A stretch of 36,691 nt of DNA from Prorocentrum cordatum (GCA_963575745.1 CAUYUJ010018878.1:52501-89191), one strand, 5' to 3'; shown: positions 1 to 9,360, counted from the stretch's first letter. Notes: generated from the letters alone by a model not told the origin. Translations and numbers: made by a program.

Positions 1-95
1 TCCTCCGTCCCCCTCTGTCCTCCTCCGTCCTCCTCCGTCCTCCTCCGTCCTCGTTTGTCCTCCTCCTTCCTCCTCCGTCCTCCTCCTGCGCCCTC
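1..95. repeat. TCCTCCGTC short tandem repeat
   Basis: Nearly perfect repetition of TCCTCCGTCC-type units with scattered substitutions, running off the left edge of the window. It is non-coding. The pyrimidine bias matches the TCC arrays found elsewhere in the window. Confidence 0.85.
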
Positions 96-180
96 CAATG
101 TTTTCTTCCATCCTCGTATTCCTCCATTCCATTTCTATGTGTGAACCAGCGATGATCCAATACAATGCGTGTGCGTACAT

Positions 181-584
181 ATGTATATGAATACGTTGTG
201 CACTCTATGTAGATCAACCTATGTGGTGCAATCTAGTTTGTGCAACCTATGCTGTGCAATATGTGTTGTGCAGCCTGTGTTGTGCAATGAGAGCGGTTCG
301 ACCTCTGAGGTAAAAAGTATGTAGATCAGTATGTGTCGTGCGATCTGGTGTGCAATAAATGACGCGTGCAATTTGGTGTGCAGTCAACGTTGTGCAGTCT
401 ATGTGGTGCGATCGTTGTGGTGCAACCAATTTGATCCAATCGAGGTGGAACAATACATGTTGAGCAATGAATGTGTTGCAATCTGTGTTGTGCAATGTAT
501 GGGGTGCAATTTATGTTGTGCAATACATGGTGTGCAACCTGTGTGGTGCCATCGGTGGTGCAACCTTGTGGTGCAAACATATGT
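181..584. repeat. 14-bp GTGCAA minisatellite, left part
   Basis: Degenerate tandem array with a 14-bp step, consensus about GTGCAAYNTATGTN; the clearest run is at 490-550. The same array resumes at about 1459 after the element at 585-1458, so the two parts were one array before insertion. Short ORFs on both strands here are Cys/Val- or His/Thr-rich repeats of the unit and are not genes. Confidence 0.85.
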
Positions 585-1458
585 GATCCGCCGGCCCCCT
601 TGTGGGGCCACCAGGCTGTAGGGCTAAGCTTCGCAGTTTCCTGTACCAGTTGCAGCTTCCAATTTCCACTGTTACAGTTCTGCTTCTTGCTGCTTACTGT
701 TCCTTGTTGATGGACCGCGCGAGGGGGGAAGGCCCAAAACGGGCATTGTTACCACGCCCTGGGAGGGTTCTCAGAATTTCTGAGGGGGTAACAATTAAAA
801 CCCCTAACGCAGATCGGCGGGGTTAGGGTCCCAAAACACATGGGATGTGCCACATTTCTGAAACTTGCTGGCACCCCTCACGCAGATCGGCGGGGTCAGG
901 GTCCAAAAACACAAGGGATTTGTCACATTAAAATTTGCTGGCACCGCTCACGCAGATCGGCGGGGTCAGGGTGCAAAACCACAAGGGATTTGCTACATTT
1001 CTGAAATTCGGTGGTACCCCTCACGCAGATCGGCGGGGTCAGGGTGCAAAAACACATGGGATTTGCCACATGTTTAACATTCGGTGGTACCCCTCACGCA
1101 GATCGGCGGGGTCAGGGTGCAAAAACACATATGATTTGCCACATTTCTGAAATTCGGTGGCACCCCTCACACAGATCGGCGGGGTAAGGGTCCAAAAACA
1201 CTTGGGATTTGCCACACTTTTGAAATTCGGTGGCACCACTCACGCAGATCGGCGGGGTCAGGGTCCAAAAACACGGGGGATTTGCCACATTTCTGAAATC
1301 CGGCGGCACCCCTCACGCAGATCCGTAGGGTCAGGGTCGAAAAACAAACAGGTCCTGACACTGCTTCACGGCGGCGCCCAGACCTCATGATTTAGCTCTT
1401 GCATCTCCCATTATCCGAGACAGGGGGCCGGCGGCATGGGGCGAAGCCCTTACGGATA
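585..1458. mobile_element. Array-carrying element, copy 1
   Basis: The left end reads GATCCGCCGGCCCCCTTGTG and the right end CCCTTACGGAT. The outermost bases are inverted (GATCCG against CGGAT), and GCCGGCCCCC recurs inverted near the right end. Inside are a unique left segment (610-720), a 73-bp tandem array (806-1350) and a unique right segment (1366-1458). A second copy at 12249-13392 has the same parts in the same order. No transposase frame is seen, so it is non-autonomous. It sits inside the 14-bp minisatellite. A target duplication could not be defined. Confidence 0.7.
806..1350. repeat. 73-bp tandem array (8 units)
   Basis: Units begin CACGCAGATCGGCGGGG at 806, 879, 949, 1022, 1095, 1168, 1241 and 1314; the step is 73 bp except one of 70. 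Each unit contains GGGTCCAAAAACAC, GATTTGCCACATTTCTG and a GGTGG(T/C)ACCCC junction. It is internal to the element at 585-1458. Units lack the conserved-repeat plus unique-spacer pattern of CRISPR. Confidence 0.95.
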
Positions 1459-1862
1459 ATATATCTATATAGGTGAACAGTATATGTGGTGCACCCTGAT
1501 TTGTGCAATCCTTGTTGTCTACTACTGGTGGCTCGATCCACCAGGTACAGTATATACATATTACACAAATAGTGTGCAACACATGTGGAACGATATATGT
1601 GGTACAAGCTATGTGCTGCGAGCTCTGCTGTGCAAAATGTGGTGCGATGTACACGGTCGTGCAATACATGAGAAACAATATGTGTGGTACCATCTAGGTG
1701 GCGCAGACTAGTTTGCACACCATATGGTCTGCAACATGTGTTGTGCACTACGTGGCGCAATGTGTGTGTGTGGTACAATCGATGTGATACAAACAACGTG
1801 GTACAATATATGTTGTGCGACCTATGCGATGCACAATGTATGTGGTGCGATATGTGTTGAAA
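1459..1862. repeat. 14-bp GTGCAA minisatellite, right part
   Basis: Continuation of the array at 181-584 with units such as GTGCAATGTGTGTG and GTGCGACCTATGCG. Divergence between units is higher than in the left part. Confidence 0.8.
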
Positions 1863-2418
1863 TGGATTTTAACAAGCGACTTGAAGCATCCCATGCTCTT
1901 GCAAACATCCCACCCACCCACCCGCATCTTAGTTTGCAAAACCATGCGGTTGCGATTGCGATGCATGCTTGGCGTTGGCTGGTGCGTTTCTGCGGCCGCA
2001 CTAACCCTAGCACGCGCGCGCAACGGCCAGCTAGTTTGGCTCCGCCGACGCGGCCGCGTGGCGCTGACCGCTGGGCGCATTCCAGGGGGCATTTCACTGC
2101 GAGTCAGCGACTTGGGCGGGCGCGGTATCATGGCAACGCCGGCAACGGTAGACACGAGGATGATACTACCGATGCTGGTTGCGATGTTTGCACCAACGAA
2201 GGCGCGGCCAATGCGGGCGCCGATGCTGATCACGCCGACGATAATGACGGCGTCCCCGCGTCGGTGACGAAGATTTTGGAAAGAGTACGACATACGCGCG
2301 CCGCCGACGCGCGAGTGGCCCGCATGGTTTTATTTGACACGGATAATGCCCCCCCAGCACGCGGGCAAGGGCGTGCGAATGATGTCGGCATGCGGCGCCA
2401 GAGGTTTGGCAGAATTCA
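1863..2418. other. No recognised gene; weak minus-strand ORF
   Basis: GC-rich stretch between satellites. A minus-strand frame from 2293 to about 1960 has two Gly/Ala/Ile/Val-rich stretches that could be membrane helices (for example GDAVIIVGVISIGARIG), followed by a basic low-complexity tail. The plus strand is also open here, and the DNA itself is built of loosely repeated GGC-AT words, so the hydrophobic look may come from composition. No family is recognised. Confidence 0.25.
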
Positions 2419-3005
2419 ATGAAAATGCTGAAAAACCTATGGTTTTCTTAAGAATTCACAAGAACGCGCGCAAGCTTTTTTAAACAAGCTGATGCTTCGA
2501 ACCCATGAGTTTTTTATATGCCTTGTTGGACATTCGGTTCTGAAAACGTTGCGCGAAACCCAACGTGTTTGAAGGATTTCGGCATGCGCGCGCGACGACG
2601 CGCGCGTGTGCACTTTGTTCATTTATCGCAAAACGGATTCTCGCGACGGCACGCGCGCAAAGGCGTTCGAACGATTTCGACATGCGCGCGCGAAACCCGT
2701 TTTGTAGTATGTGATGAAAATATTGAAAGCCGATGGTTTTAAGAATTCGCAAGAGCGCGCGCACGTTCGTTTTTTTCAAAATCAGTGTTGCGAAACGATC
2801 TTTCAAGGTGTTTTGGACACTCGATCTTGAAATCCTCCCGAAACCGATATCTTTTTAAGGATTTCGGCATGCGCGCGCGACGGCGCGTGCGTGCGCACTT
2901 CGCCCGATGTTTTGCAAAATATGTTCGACAACTTGTGATTTTTGATGAACGAATGTGCGCGCATAGTGTTTTTTTCGCAGAAGATGACGGTGGTGGGTCG
3001 AACCC
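2419..3005. repeat. Two tandem units of about 295 bp
   Basis: Unit 1 starts ATGAAAATGCTGAAA at 2419 and unit 2 starts ATGAAAATATTGAAAG at 2714. Both continue with AAGAATTC(A/G)CAAGA, GCGCGCGCA, a poly-T run and GGATTTCGGCATGCGCGCG. The units are strongly diverged, so the duplication is old. Alternating purine-pyrimidine GCGCGC tracts recur through both. Confidence 0.75.
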
Positions 3006-3160
3006 GGCTCGGCTGGGATGGTATGGGTTCAAACTTAGGATGGAGGATGAGGCAGAAACATGTAAATCGCAGCACAAAAAGGTGTACCGATAAAGCCTGG
3101 GGAGGGATTCCTAATTTTTTGAGAGAGGGTCTGATGTGCAATAGATGTGTGTCGGGGCGG

Positions 3161-3505
3161 GGGTGGCCACATAGCCGCCAGGCCGAAGACACATCCCTTA
3201 CGACGGGCGGCGACGAGGCGGCGACGAGGCGGCGACGGGGCGGCGACGGCGGCCACGTAGCCGCCAGGCCGAAGACACAGCCCAGACGACGAGCGGCGAC
3301 GAGGCGGCGACGGGGAGGCGACGGCGGCAACATAGCCGCCAGGCCGAAGACACAGCCCAGACGATGGGCGGCGACGAGGCGGCGACAGGGAGGCGACGGC
3401 GGCCACATAGCCGCCAGACCGAAGACACGTCCAGACGACGGGGGGCAACGAGGCGGCTACGGTGCGGCGGCGGCGGCTACATAGCCGCCAGACCGAAGAC
3501 ACGGC
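3161..3505. repeat. 75-bp GGCGAC minisatellite
   Basis: The motif C(A/G)TAGCCGCCAG(A/G)CCGAAGA recurs at about 3170, 3256, 3331, 3406 and 3480, separated by GACGAGGCGGCGAC runs. All six frames are mostly open because of composition; the Arg/Pro-rich ORFs across it are shadows. Confidence 0.9.
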
Positions 3506-3621
3506 CCAGTTCCTTAGAACAGAAAGAAAACCTCATAGATGCAAACACTCCCTGTCGCACCCCCCAGACGTGCCGTTTCGCCTGAGACTTCCTCACCAAT
3601 TATGATCCTGAAGCTTGGAAT

Positions 3622-3935
3622 TTGCAGCAAACAGCCTTACGGATGGAGGGCGGTCAGTTTTCACAATCTAGCTCTCGCCTCAGCGCCGCGCACATTCAAA
3701 ATGTGGCTCTCGCACTAGCGCCGCGCACGCTCGTATTCAAAATTTGCAACAGCTTCACGGATGGAGGACAGGTGGTTTTCAACATTTGCCTCTCGCCTTA
3801 CGCCGCGCACATTCGGTGTTCAACATTGCCGCGTTTCCACATATGGAGGGCGGTACCTTTTCAAAATTCAGCTCTCGCCTCAGTGCCGCGCGCATTCGTC
3901 TTGGACGTTTGCAGCCGTTTCCAAGGATTCGTATG
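3622..3935. repeat. Degenerate tandem repeats of about 100 bp
   Basis: Repeated words ACGGATGGAGG, CTCTCGCCT(C/T)A and GCCGCGCACATTC recur in order at about 3640, 3757 and 3842, with partial units between. No coding signal is seen apart from frames that follow the repeat. Confidence 0.7.
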
Positions 3936-3974
3936 GCTAGACACAACAAACTTGCGTTATCGCACGATGTTATG

Positions 3975-4440
3975 ATATCAGGACGTAGCAGTCACATGTA
4001 TTCGCTGTGTTGAAGTCCAAGGCATGGTGTTCTAGCACGACTGAGATGTCAGGGCGCAACAGTCACGTGGATACGCGGCGTTGACGTCAATAATGGTGTT
4101 TTGATGCGATCGAAGCTTCTCAGACGGTTGTCTTCTAAGAGGCCACTTCCAGCAATGAAGATACATTCTTATAGGGACCTGTGATTAAGGGGGAGCGTGT
4201 AGCAAGTCCCAGGAACGGTATTCTGACACGTTGAGGATTGTCGGGACGCAGCAATCACGTTGATTCGCGGTGCTGAAGTCCCAGGAACGGTGTTATGGCA
4301 CGACTTCGGATTGTCAGGACGCAGCAGCCACGTTGATTCGGGGCGCTGAAGTCCCAAGAACTGCGAGTTGGCACGATTGAGGGTTCTCACACGGTTGTCT
4401 TCCACTGGGAAACAAATTATTGTAGTGACCTGTGAAGACG
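3975..4440. repeat. 70-bp repeat with higher-order unit
   Basis: The words GGACGCAGCA(A/G)TCACGTTGAT and CTGAAGTCCCA(A/G)GAAC recur about every 70 bp. A longer unit is repeated as well: ACGGTTGTCTTC at about 4123 and 4391, each followed by a GGGACCTGTGA-like word about 45 bp later. This gives a higher-order period of about 265-270 bp. Confidence 0.7.
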
Positions 4441-4499
4441 GAATTTGGAGAGAAGGTTTATTGCAGCATCGTTGACGCGTCTTGGGTTAACACTGGTCC

Positions 4500-4860
4500 T
4501 CCTCCCCCTCTTCCTCCTCCTCCGCCTCCTCCTTCCCCTCGTCCGCGCCCAGCGGCGGTTTCTCCGTGTAGTCGATGGTCCCCGAGCCGTCGAGGTCGAG
4601 GTTCGCCTCGGCGAGTCGGGCGGCTGGCTGCTGCGCGGCGACGACATAACGACGACGCCGCCGACAGCGGCGACGATGACGACGACGACGGCCCGTCGGA
4701 CGATACCGATGCCAATACTCACTCCTCGTCACCACGGACGCATTCGCTTCGAAATCCTGGTCAGAACGCGCCCCATGAGAGGTCCCAACAATGACGGCGA
4801 CGATGCCGATGACGACGACAATGACGACGACAACGACGACGGCAACAACGCAACCCTGAG
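4500..4860. repeat. Degenerate GAC/GAT-rich tract
   Basis: Long runs of CGACGA, GATGAC and CCTCCTC words. The Asp-rich or Arg-rich ORFs on the two strands come from composition. A partial copy of element H lies inside at 4715-4800. Confidence 0.7.
4715..4800 (+). mobile_element. Element H, copy 1 (partial)
   Basis: The core AAATCCTGGTCAGAACGCGC followed by CCCATGAGAGGTCCC matches cores at 5033-5104, 6510-6582 and (diverged) 28396-28440. Outer TIR sequence is poorly kept and merges with the surrounding GAC repeat. Confidence 0.6.
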
Positions 4861-4879
4861 ACCCGGGCGTTGAATTTCT

Positions 4880-4998
4880 TTCGCACCGGGCGCTTGCGCC
4901 CAATTTCGGGCCCCAGGGACCCTGACAAATCGATCCGGCTCTTAAAATGCAGCAGAAAAACGGAGTTGCTGCACTTGTACGCGACGTCAGATCTCAAG
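4880..4998 (+). mobile_element. Element A, copy 1
   Basis: Contains GGGCGCTTGCGCCC, GGGCCCCAGGGACCCTGACA, ATCGATCCGG and ACGTCAGATCTCAAG in order. The same words appear in reverse complement at 6782-6920 and in this orientation, diverged, at 9968-10090. No ORF is shared among copies. Confidence 0.7.
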
Positions 4999-5005
4999 AG
5001 ACGCA

Positions 5006-5135
5006 GAGGAACCGATACAAATGCCGCTACCCACTCACTGTCGCCACGGCCGGATTCAACCCGAGATCCTCGTCAGAATGCGCCCCGGGAGAGGTATGGG
5101 GAGTAGCCGTATCGGTAGCACTTTCCCCCTCGAAA
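5006..5135 (+). mobile_element. Element H, copy 2
   Basis: The left end ACCGATACAAATGCCGCTAC and the reverse complement of the right end, ACCGATACGGCTACTCCC, are matching inverted termini. The core GAGATCCTCGTCAGAATGCG lies between them. It directly follows element A copy 1. Confidence 0.65.
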
Positions 5136-5221
5136 CGACGGCTCCCGACGACAACTCCGACGATAACGATATCAACGACGACACAACTCAGGCAGAGGAT
5201 GAACAAAATGGTAGAGACACA

Positions 5222-5372
5222 ACTTTTCGGAGCTCCGTGCGGATCTCTCCGATCGGCGCTGGGCACCTCTGGCGCCGCCCCTGGCGTGATCCGCACGCCA
5301 TGAAAGGGGGTCCAACACTGGTACGAGAGATCCGCGAGAAGCCCCGAAAACTTATAATATGCAACTCTACGA
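5222..5372. mobile_element. Element B, copy 1 (degenerate palindrome)
   Basis: The left arm AACTTTTCGGAGCTCCGTGC and the right arm GCCCCGAAAACTTATAATATG are inverted relatives of the TIR seen in the other B copies. The central GC hairpin is rearranged (TGGCGCCGCCCCTGGCG). It is the most diverged copy. Confidence 0.6.
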
Positions 5373-5479
5373 TCGCCCCACGGGTGAGAAGGAGATTGTG
5401 GGGGGGGGAGGGGGCAACTGATGACAACTGCGGTGGCTGTGATGGTGACGACGCTGGTGACAACGAGTTGAAGACGACG

Positions 5480-5595
5480 CACGACGACGATGCCAGTAAC
5501 AATGCGTAATGGCGATGCACGGTGGCGATGCAAGCCACAATGCATGTGGTAATGGCAATGCATGGCGGCGATGCTGGTGATGAGCTGGGCATCGC
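5480..5595. repeat. GGCGATGCA-type short repeats
   Basis: Degenerate tandem words GGCGATGCA and GGTAATGGCAATGCA. The stretch from about 5600 to 5925 that follows has no recognised gene or element. Confidence 0.65.
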
Positions 5596-5925
5596 CAACG
5601 GGCAGCGCGCAACAGTAGCGGTGCATCAAGCACCTTCTGGCAGAGCCTGGCTAGCGGCACGACGCACCCGCGATGGCGCTCTAACACTGGTGATTGCGTC
5701 ACCACCGCAGTCGCAGGCAAATAAATGGAACCTCCAGTGCTAGGGGTGGCGGTTATTTGCTCGCGACCTCTGCTGCGCGCCAGATGGTCCAAGGCACTTT
5801 CGCACAGCGGCAAGCGACCCTTGTGGCGCAGTCTCATTATCAATCGTTTTCACCACCCATCTCATACTCGATGTCACTATCTGTCGACGTCGCGACCAAT
5901 GGATCCCATCATCGATGTCATTAGC

Positions 5926-6182
5926 GATCTTGCTATCGAGGGGCCTAGGTATCCATCGAACTCGATACCCATCGGCCTCAACATCCGTCGATCCCACTAC
6001 TCACGTATCGATCTCAATATCGATCTCCCTCGATCTATCGGTTTCACTGTCTATCGACCTCACAATCGACTTTACTATCGATCTCAATATCGATCTGCCT
6101 ATCGATCTCACTACCGGTCTCACTATCGATGCCATTCAATCGATCTCACAATCTATCTCATAATCGATCTCGTGATCGACCT
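5926..6182. repeat. TATCGATCTCAC minisatellite
   Basis: Tandem 11-13 bp units around ATCGATCTCAC, rich in the palindromes ATCGAT and TCGA. Related words appear at 29625-29660, also just upstream of the other copy of element G. Confidence 0.85.
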
Positions 6183-6185
6183 CCA

Positions 6186-6460
6186 CGGAGCACCACGGGA
6201 CACCGCGACACGGGACACCACGGGACACCACGGGACGCAACGGACCACCATGGGACACCAGCGGGACACCCCCGGGCCACCGCCTGCCAACCAGTGGGAG
6301 GAGAGACGTTGAGCCCGGTTTCGCCCTAGCCACGGCGGGATCAGTCCTCTTCGCCCGCCAACGCATCTTCGCCTCGCCCGCACGCACGGCACGAAACCGA
6401 AACCACCGATGTCTCCCCAGAGCTCTCCGTTTCGCTGCGATCTCCCCCCCCCCGCCTGCG
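6186..6460 (+). repeat. Composite repeat G, copy 1
   Basis: Starts with CACCACGGGA/GGACACC repeats, then a unique part holding CTTCGCCTCGCCCGCACGCA, ACGAAACCGA and CTCTCCGTTTCGCTGCGATC. The same order (GGGACACC repeats, then these words) is found at 29950-30260. No coding family is recognised. Confidence 0.65.
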
Positions 6461-6474
6461 ATGTTGCTTTTTCT

Positions 6475-6590
6475 TGGATAAGAAAAAGAAAACCTACCCA
6501 TGCCGTTGCCCACTCCTCGCCGCCACGGTCGGATTCGTCTCGAGATCCTGGCCAGAACACGCCCCAGGAGAGGTCTGGGGACCAGCGACG
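6475..6590 (+). mobile_element. Element H, copy 3
   Basis: The core CGAGATCCTGGCCAGAACAC plus GCCCCAGGAGAGGTCTGGGG matches the other H copies; the left end is AACCTACCCATGCCGTTGCC. It lies about 60 bp before a consensus acceptor at 6648, so it may form most of an intron ahead of the exon candidate at 6649-6700. Confidence 0.65.
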
Positions 6591-6648
6591 ACAAGGACAA
6601 CGACGACGACATCCCCCCTCCTCTCTCCTCCATCCGTCCGTCTTCTAG

Positions 6649-6700
6649 GCCTCTCCTCGTGAACCATGCATGCTTCTGGCACCCGTTCGGGAAGATTCAG
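6649..6700 (+). CDS. Candidate short exon, unknown protein
   Basis: Preceded by a long pyrimidine tract ending TCTTCTAG and followed by the donor CAG|GTACCC. The one fully protein-like frame begins with the last base of a codon and reads PLLVNHACFWHPFGKIQ. The 52-bp length suits a short dinoflagellate exon. The flanking introns would carry element H (upstream) and element A (downstream). The protein family is not recognised. The call rests on splice signals and composition only. Confidence 0.35.
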
Positions 6701-6781
6701 GTACCCCTTGGACGCCTTCGACCAGGCGCAGCTGCTGGAAAGCACCCCGAGGCGAGAAAACTCCCCAGAACCGACCCTGAG

Positions 6782-6920
6782 ATCCGACGTCGCGAAGAAT
6801 TGCAGCATCGTGAGAAATCACGACCGGACCCTAGACCCAATCTGTCTGCGGCATTTTTCGGGCCGGATCGATCTGTGAGGGTCCCTCTGGCCCCAGAACC
6901 TGGCGCAAGCGCCCAATGGA
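6782..6920 (-). mobile_element. Element A, copy 2 (inverted)
   Basis: Reverse complement of copies at 4880 and 9968: TGAGATCCGACGTCGCGAAG, CGTGAGAAATCACG, CCGGATCGATCTGTGAGGGT and GCGCAAGCGCCC in order. CGTGAGAAATCACG is a near-perfect small hairpin, shared with copy 3. Confidence 0.7.
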
Positions 6921-7011
6921 AGGCAATGGCGACGCCCGGATCTCTGGGGACGAGACCGCCCGAAAGCCGCCGAGAACGCGTGGGACCCTCGCCTCGCCAC
7001 AGGCCAGACCT

Positions 7012-7200
7012 GGAGGAAGAACAAAAACACATAAGCATAAACTTTCGATTCGATGGTCCGTGCGGACTTCTCGGATCAGCGCTGGACCCCCCTCCCTGGC
7101 GCGCTCCGCGCGCCAGGGGCGGCGCCGGAGGCGCCGCCAGGGGGCCCCAGCGCAGATCCAAGAAATCCGCGTGGAGCGCCAAAAGTTTATGTTTGTCTGT
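7012..7200. mobile_element. Element B, copy 2
   Basis: The left arm has ATAAGCATAAACTTTCG and the right arm CCAAAAGTTTATGTTTGTC, inverted to each other. The centre is a double hairpin: CTGGCGCGCTCCGCGCGCCAG followed by GGCGGCGCCGGAGGCGCCGCC. The ORFs across it are shared by all B copies in either orientation and do not code. Confidence 0.85.
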
Positions 7201-7244
7201 GTGTGCGCGTGTGTGTTTAGAGGGCTCCTAGATGGGGTCCGAGT

Positions 7245-7415
7245 ATATGCGGTCGGAGGATCACGCCGCATCGCCGATACATCGGCGATGCATCGCCGAT
7301 GCATCGGCCATGCACTGGCGAAGTCGGCGATACATCCGCGACGTCGGCGTGGAGAGAATAGGACTTCAGATCGAGCCGCATCGCCAATGCATCGGCGATG
7401 CGGCGCGATCCTCTG
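7245..7415. repeat. CATCGGCGATG palindromic repeats
   Basis: Alternating CATCGCCGAT and ATCGGCGATG words form a run of short inverted repeats (strongest at 7268-7312) that resumes at 7380-7405. Hairpins or cruciforms are possible. Confidence 0.75.
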
Positions 7416-7439
7416 ACCCCACCTGCTCCGACCCCATCC

Positions 7440-7600
7440 AGGAATCCTGGAGAGTGCTGTTCCTTCGGAGGCCCCGCCGCGCCCCCTGCCGAGGCGCCCG
7501 CGAACATCTCGTCGATGCCGCGGAGCGCCTCGTGGTCGGGGCCTCGGCGTGCCAGCGCGCCGTGCGCCGTGCGCCCCGCGGGGGTGGGGGGGGGGGGAGC
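7440..7600 (-). CDS. Candidate exon, unknown protein
   Basis: One minus-strand frame has protein-like composition (segments RRGPDHEALRGIDEMFAGA and GGAAGPPKEQ) and strong G/C at third positions, unlike the flanking repeats. No family is recognised. The plus strand is also open, so the strand is not certain, and exon ends are undefined. Confidence 0.25.
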
Positions 7601-7664
7601 GGAGGGCGAGCGGCGGGCCCAGACGTGCTCGCGCACAGAGGAGCAAACAACGGCACGGGCACGA

Positions 7665-7805
7665 GCGGGTTTGGCGCTTCGCTCCTCGTCCTGCTCGTGC
7701 CTCCCCCCGTCCTCGATGCTCGTCCTGCTCCTCGTCCTCGATGCTCGATGCTCGGTCCACGTCCTGCTCGTGCCTCCTCGTCCTCGATGCTCGTCGTCGC
7801 AAGTT
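7665..7805. repeat. CTCGTCCTGCTCGTGCCTCC minisatellite
   Basis: Tandem recurrences of CTCGTCCTGCTC, GTGCCTCC and TCCTCGATGCTC with variable spacing. Non-coding; Ser/Arg-rich frames follow the repeat. Confidence 0.8.
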
Positions 7806-7828
7806 TCGTGGTGAGTAGGTTCCGCGCG

Positions 7829-8094
7829 GGTTTGGCGGTCCGCGCGGATTTCGTGGCGAGCGTTTTCTTACAGTGGCGGCCAGTCCACAGGAAACTTTCC
7901 ACAAGAAACCCAACCCTGAGACCCAGGACGTCCATGGACTCTTGGCGTGGGAGCGTCGCGCTCTCCACAGCAAAGGCATCGACACCCAGGGCACCCTGGG
8001 GGCAAGCAGGGTGTTTCTTGGCATGGGTTTCCACTGCAGTCGCAAGCTTTTGGCGGTCCGCGCGCGGATTTCTTGATGAGCGTTTTCTTCTTCC
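7829..8094. repeat. Direct repeats of about 45 bp, 219 bp apart
   Basis: TTTGGCGGTCCGCGCG, GGATTTC and GAGCGTTTTCTT occur at 7828-7870 and again at 8047-8090. The 175 bp between them holds no recognised feature. The repeated word TCCGCGCGGATTTC resembles an arm of element B. Confidence 0.6.
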
Positions 8095-8239
8095 CTGCGG
8101 CTGCTTGCAGCCGTGCGTCCTGTGGGGAAGACCCCACCTGCCTGAAGCAGGCGCCCCAAAACAGCCAAGATCTACTCCATTGCTCCAGGGGGGGGGGAGG
8201 GGGGGGAGGCGCGAGGGCCCGCACCGATAAGCAAAACAG

Positions 8240-8390
8240 TGAATCAGAAAACGACCACTCGGATCAGCGCTGGACCCCCCTCCCTGGCGCGCTCCGCGCG
8301 CCAGGGGCGGCGCCGGAGGCGCCGCCAGGGCGCTCCAGCGCAGATCCAAGAAATCCGCGCGGAGCGCCAAAAGTATATGTTTATGCCAAC
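8240..8390. mobile_element. Element B, copy 3 (left arm lost)
   Basis: The core from CGGATCAGCGCTGGACCCCC through the double hairpin to GCGCCAAAAGTATATGTTTA is almost identical to copy 2. The left TIR outside the core is replaced by unrelated sequence, so this copy is truncated on that side. Confidence 0.8.
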
Positions 8391-8649
8391 TATCTGTTCT
8401 TCTTCGATCGCGTCGTGCAACAAAAAAACTCCGGGCGGGCCGACTTCAGAGAGCGGGCGTGCGCCGTGTCTTGTGGCGCGCGCGGGATCTGCCCCCGACC
8501 GCTGCGGCTGCTGCTCCCCGCTCTCCCTGGCGGGTCACCTGGGCCTACTCCGGGCGCCGCCCTCGCTGTCGGTCCTCGGTCGGGGCCTGGCCCCAAACGT
8601 GCCCCCACCGTGCACCAAAAGCGGCGGGAGTCTCTGTTGCCGGTTTCGG

Positions 8650-8819
8650 CCTCTGGGGGCCCGGCCCTCGCCGGACCTTCGAGAATCTATGATCGTGCAG
8701 TTTTTGTTGTTCGCCGACTGAGTGGCCAGTTGTCGAGTAGGGAACCGACTACAGAATTGTTGGATTTACAACCAGATGAATTTTCCCGCCGAGTCCATGA
8801 AACATGCGTGGTATGCCCC
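8650..8819 (+). CDS. Candidate exon, unknown protein
   Basis: The plus-strand frame encodes a polar, protein-like stretch (TTELLDLQPDEFSRRVHETC ending VVCP) and stops at a strong donor, CCCC|GTAAGTTCGG, with the junction in phase 0. Base composition is more balanced than in neighbouring repeats. The upstream limit is unknown; CCTTCGAG at about 8683 is a possible acceptor. No family is recognised. The same frame stays open over several hundred bases each way, which weakens length as evidence. Confidence 0.35.
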
Positions 8820-8932
8820 GTAAGTTCGGCGGAACATACAACGTATCTTTCTGCCGATCCGACGGAAGAGACTGCGACGGAAGTGATTTGCCGCAGAAAC
8901 TCACTACGCAGACGTTTATTATTCTTACACAA

Positions 8933-9010
8933 CATACATATATACATATATACGTGTATACATACATATATATATATACCTATATATATATATATATATA
9001 TGTGTATACA
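8933..9010. repeat. TA/TACA microsatellite
   Basis: Alternating ATACATATAT and TATATATATA run, the most AT-rich point of the window. Confidence 0.95.
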
Positions 9011-9214
9011 TTTTTGGGGTAGACCGCTGCCGCCCCCCCTCCGATCTCAGGGGGGGGCCCGGGCCCTCTTGGGGCCGTGCCGCCTGGCAGGTCCGCGGCG
9101 GGCCTGCCCCTGGCGGCGGAGCGGAGAGAGAGGCGCGCGCCCGTGGAGGGGGCGCCCCCCTCCAGGGCGCGATGCGCCGCGGCGGCCCCGAGCTGCCGCG
9201 CTCCGGACATCGGC

Positions 9215-9360
9215 TGCTCGTCGGGGGCCGTCTGCACCGAGATTGGAGCGCAAGTTGCCCGCGCAAGGTCGCGCACAAGCGCCCTCGTCTTCAAGGTGGC
9301 GTGCAGCGCTGGCGGCCCGCGTGAGCCACGGCGTAAAGTCGCTGTGCCATCTCGCGTAAG
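9215..9360 (+). repeat. Inverted duplication arm (plus); exon-like
   Basis: GCACCGAGATTGGAGCGCAA, TGCCCGCGCAAGGT, AAGGTGGCGTGCAG, GCCCGCGTGAGCCAC and TGCCATCTCGCGT occur here and, on the minus strand, at 11345-11205. Both copies offer donors at CGCGCAAG|GT and at CATCTCGC|GT(A/T)AGT. Both are immediately followed by element C. One shared frame reads APRLERKLPAQ. This suggests an inverted duplicate of a gene piece with its intron; no protein family is recognised. Confidence 0.6.

Noticed and set aside
806-1350. CRISPR-like array
   Set aside because: The whole 73-bp unit is conserved with no variable spacer, and the context is eukaryotic.
2992-3012. TGGGTCGAACCCGG as a tRNA T-arm
   Set aside because: No acceptor stem, D-arm or anticodon arm can be placed around it.
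4740-4765. tRNA B-box-like word CTTCGAAATCC in element H
   Set aside because: Not kept in the other H copies, with no A box or cloverleaf. A tRNA-derived SINE origin is not supported.
7947-9359. Single 470-residue plus-strand protein
   Set aside because: The frame runs through element B copy 3, a TA microsatellite and an inverted duplicate. Only the short piece ending at 8819 looks coding.
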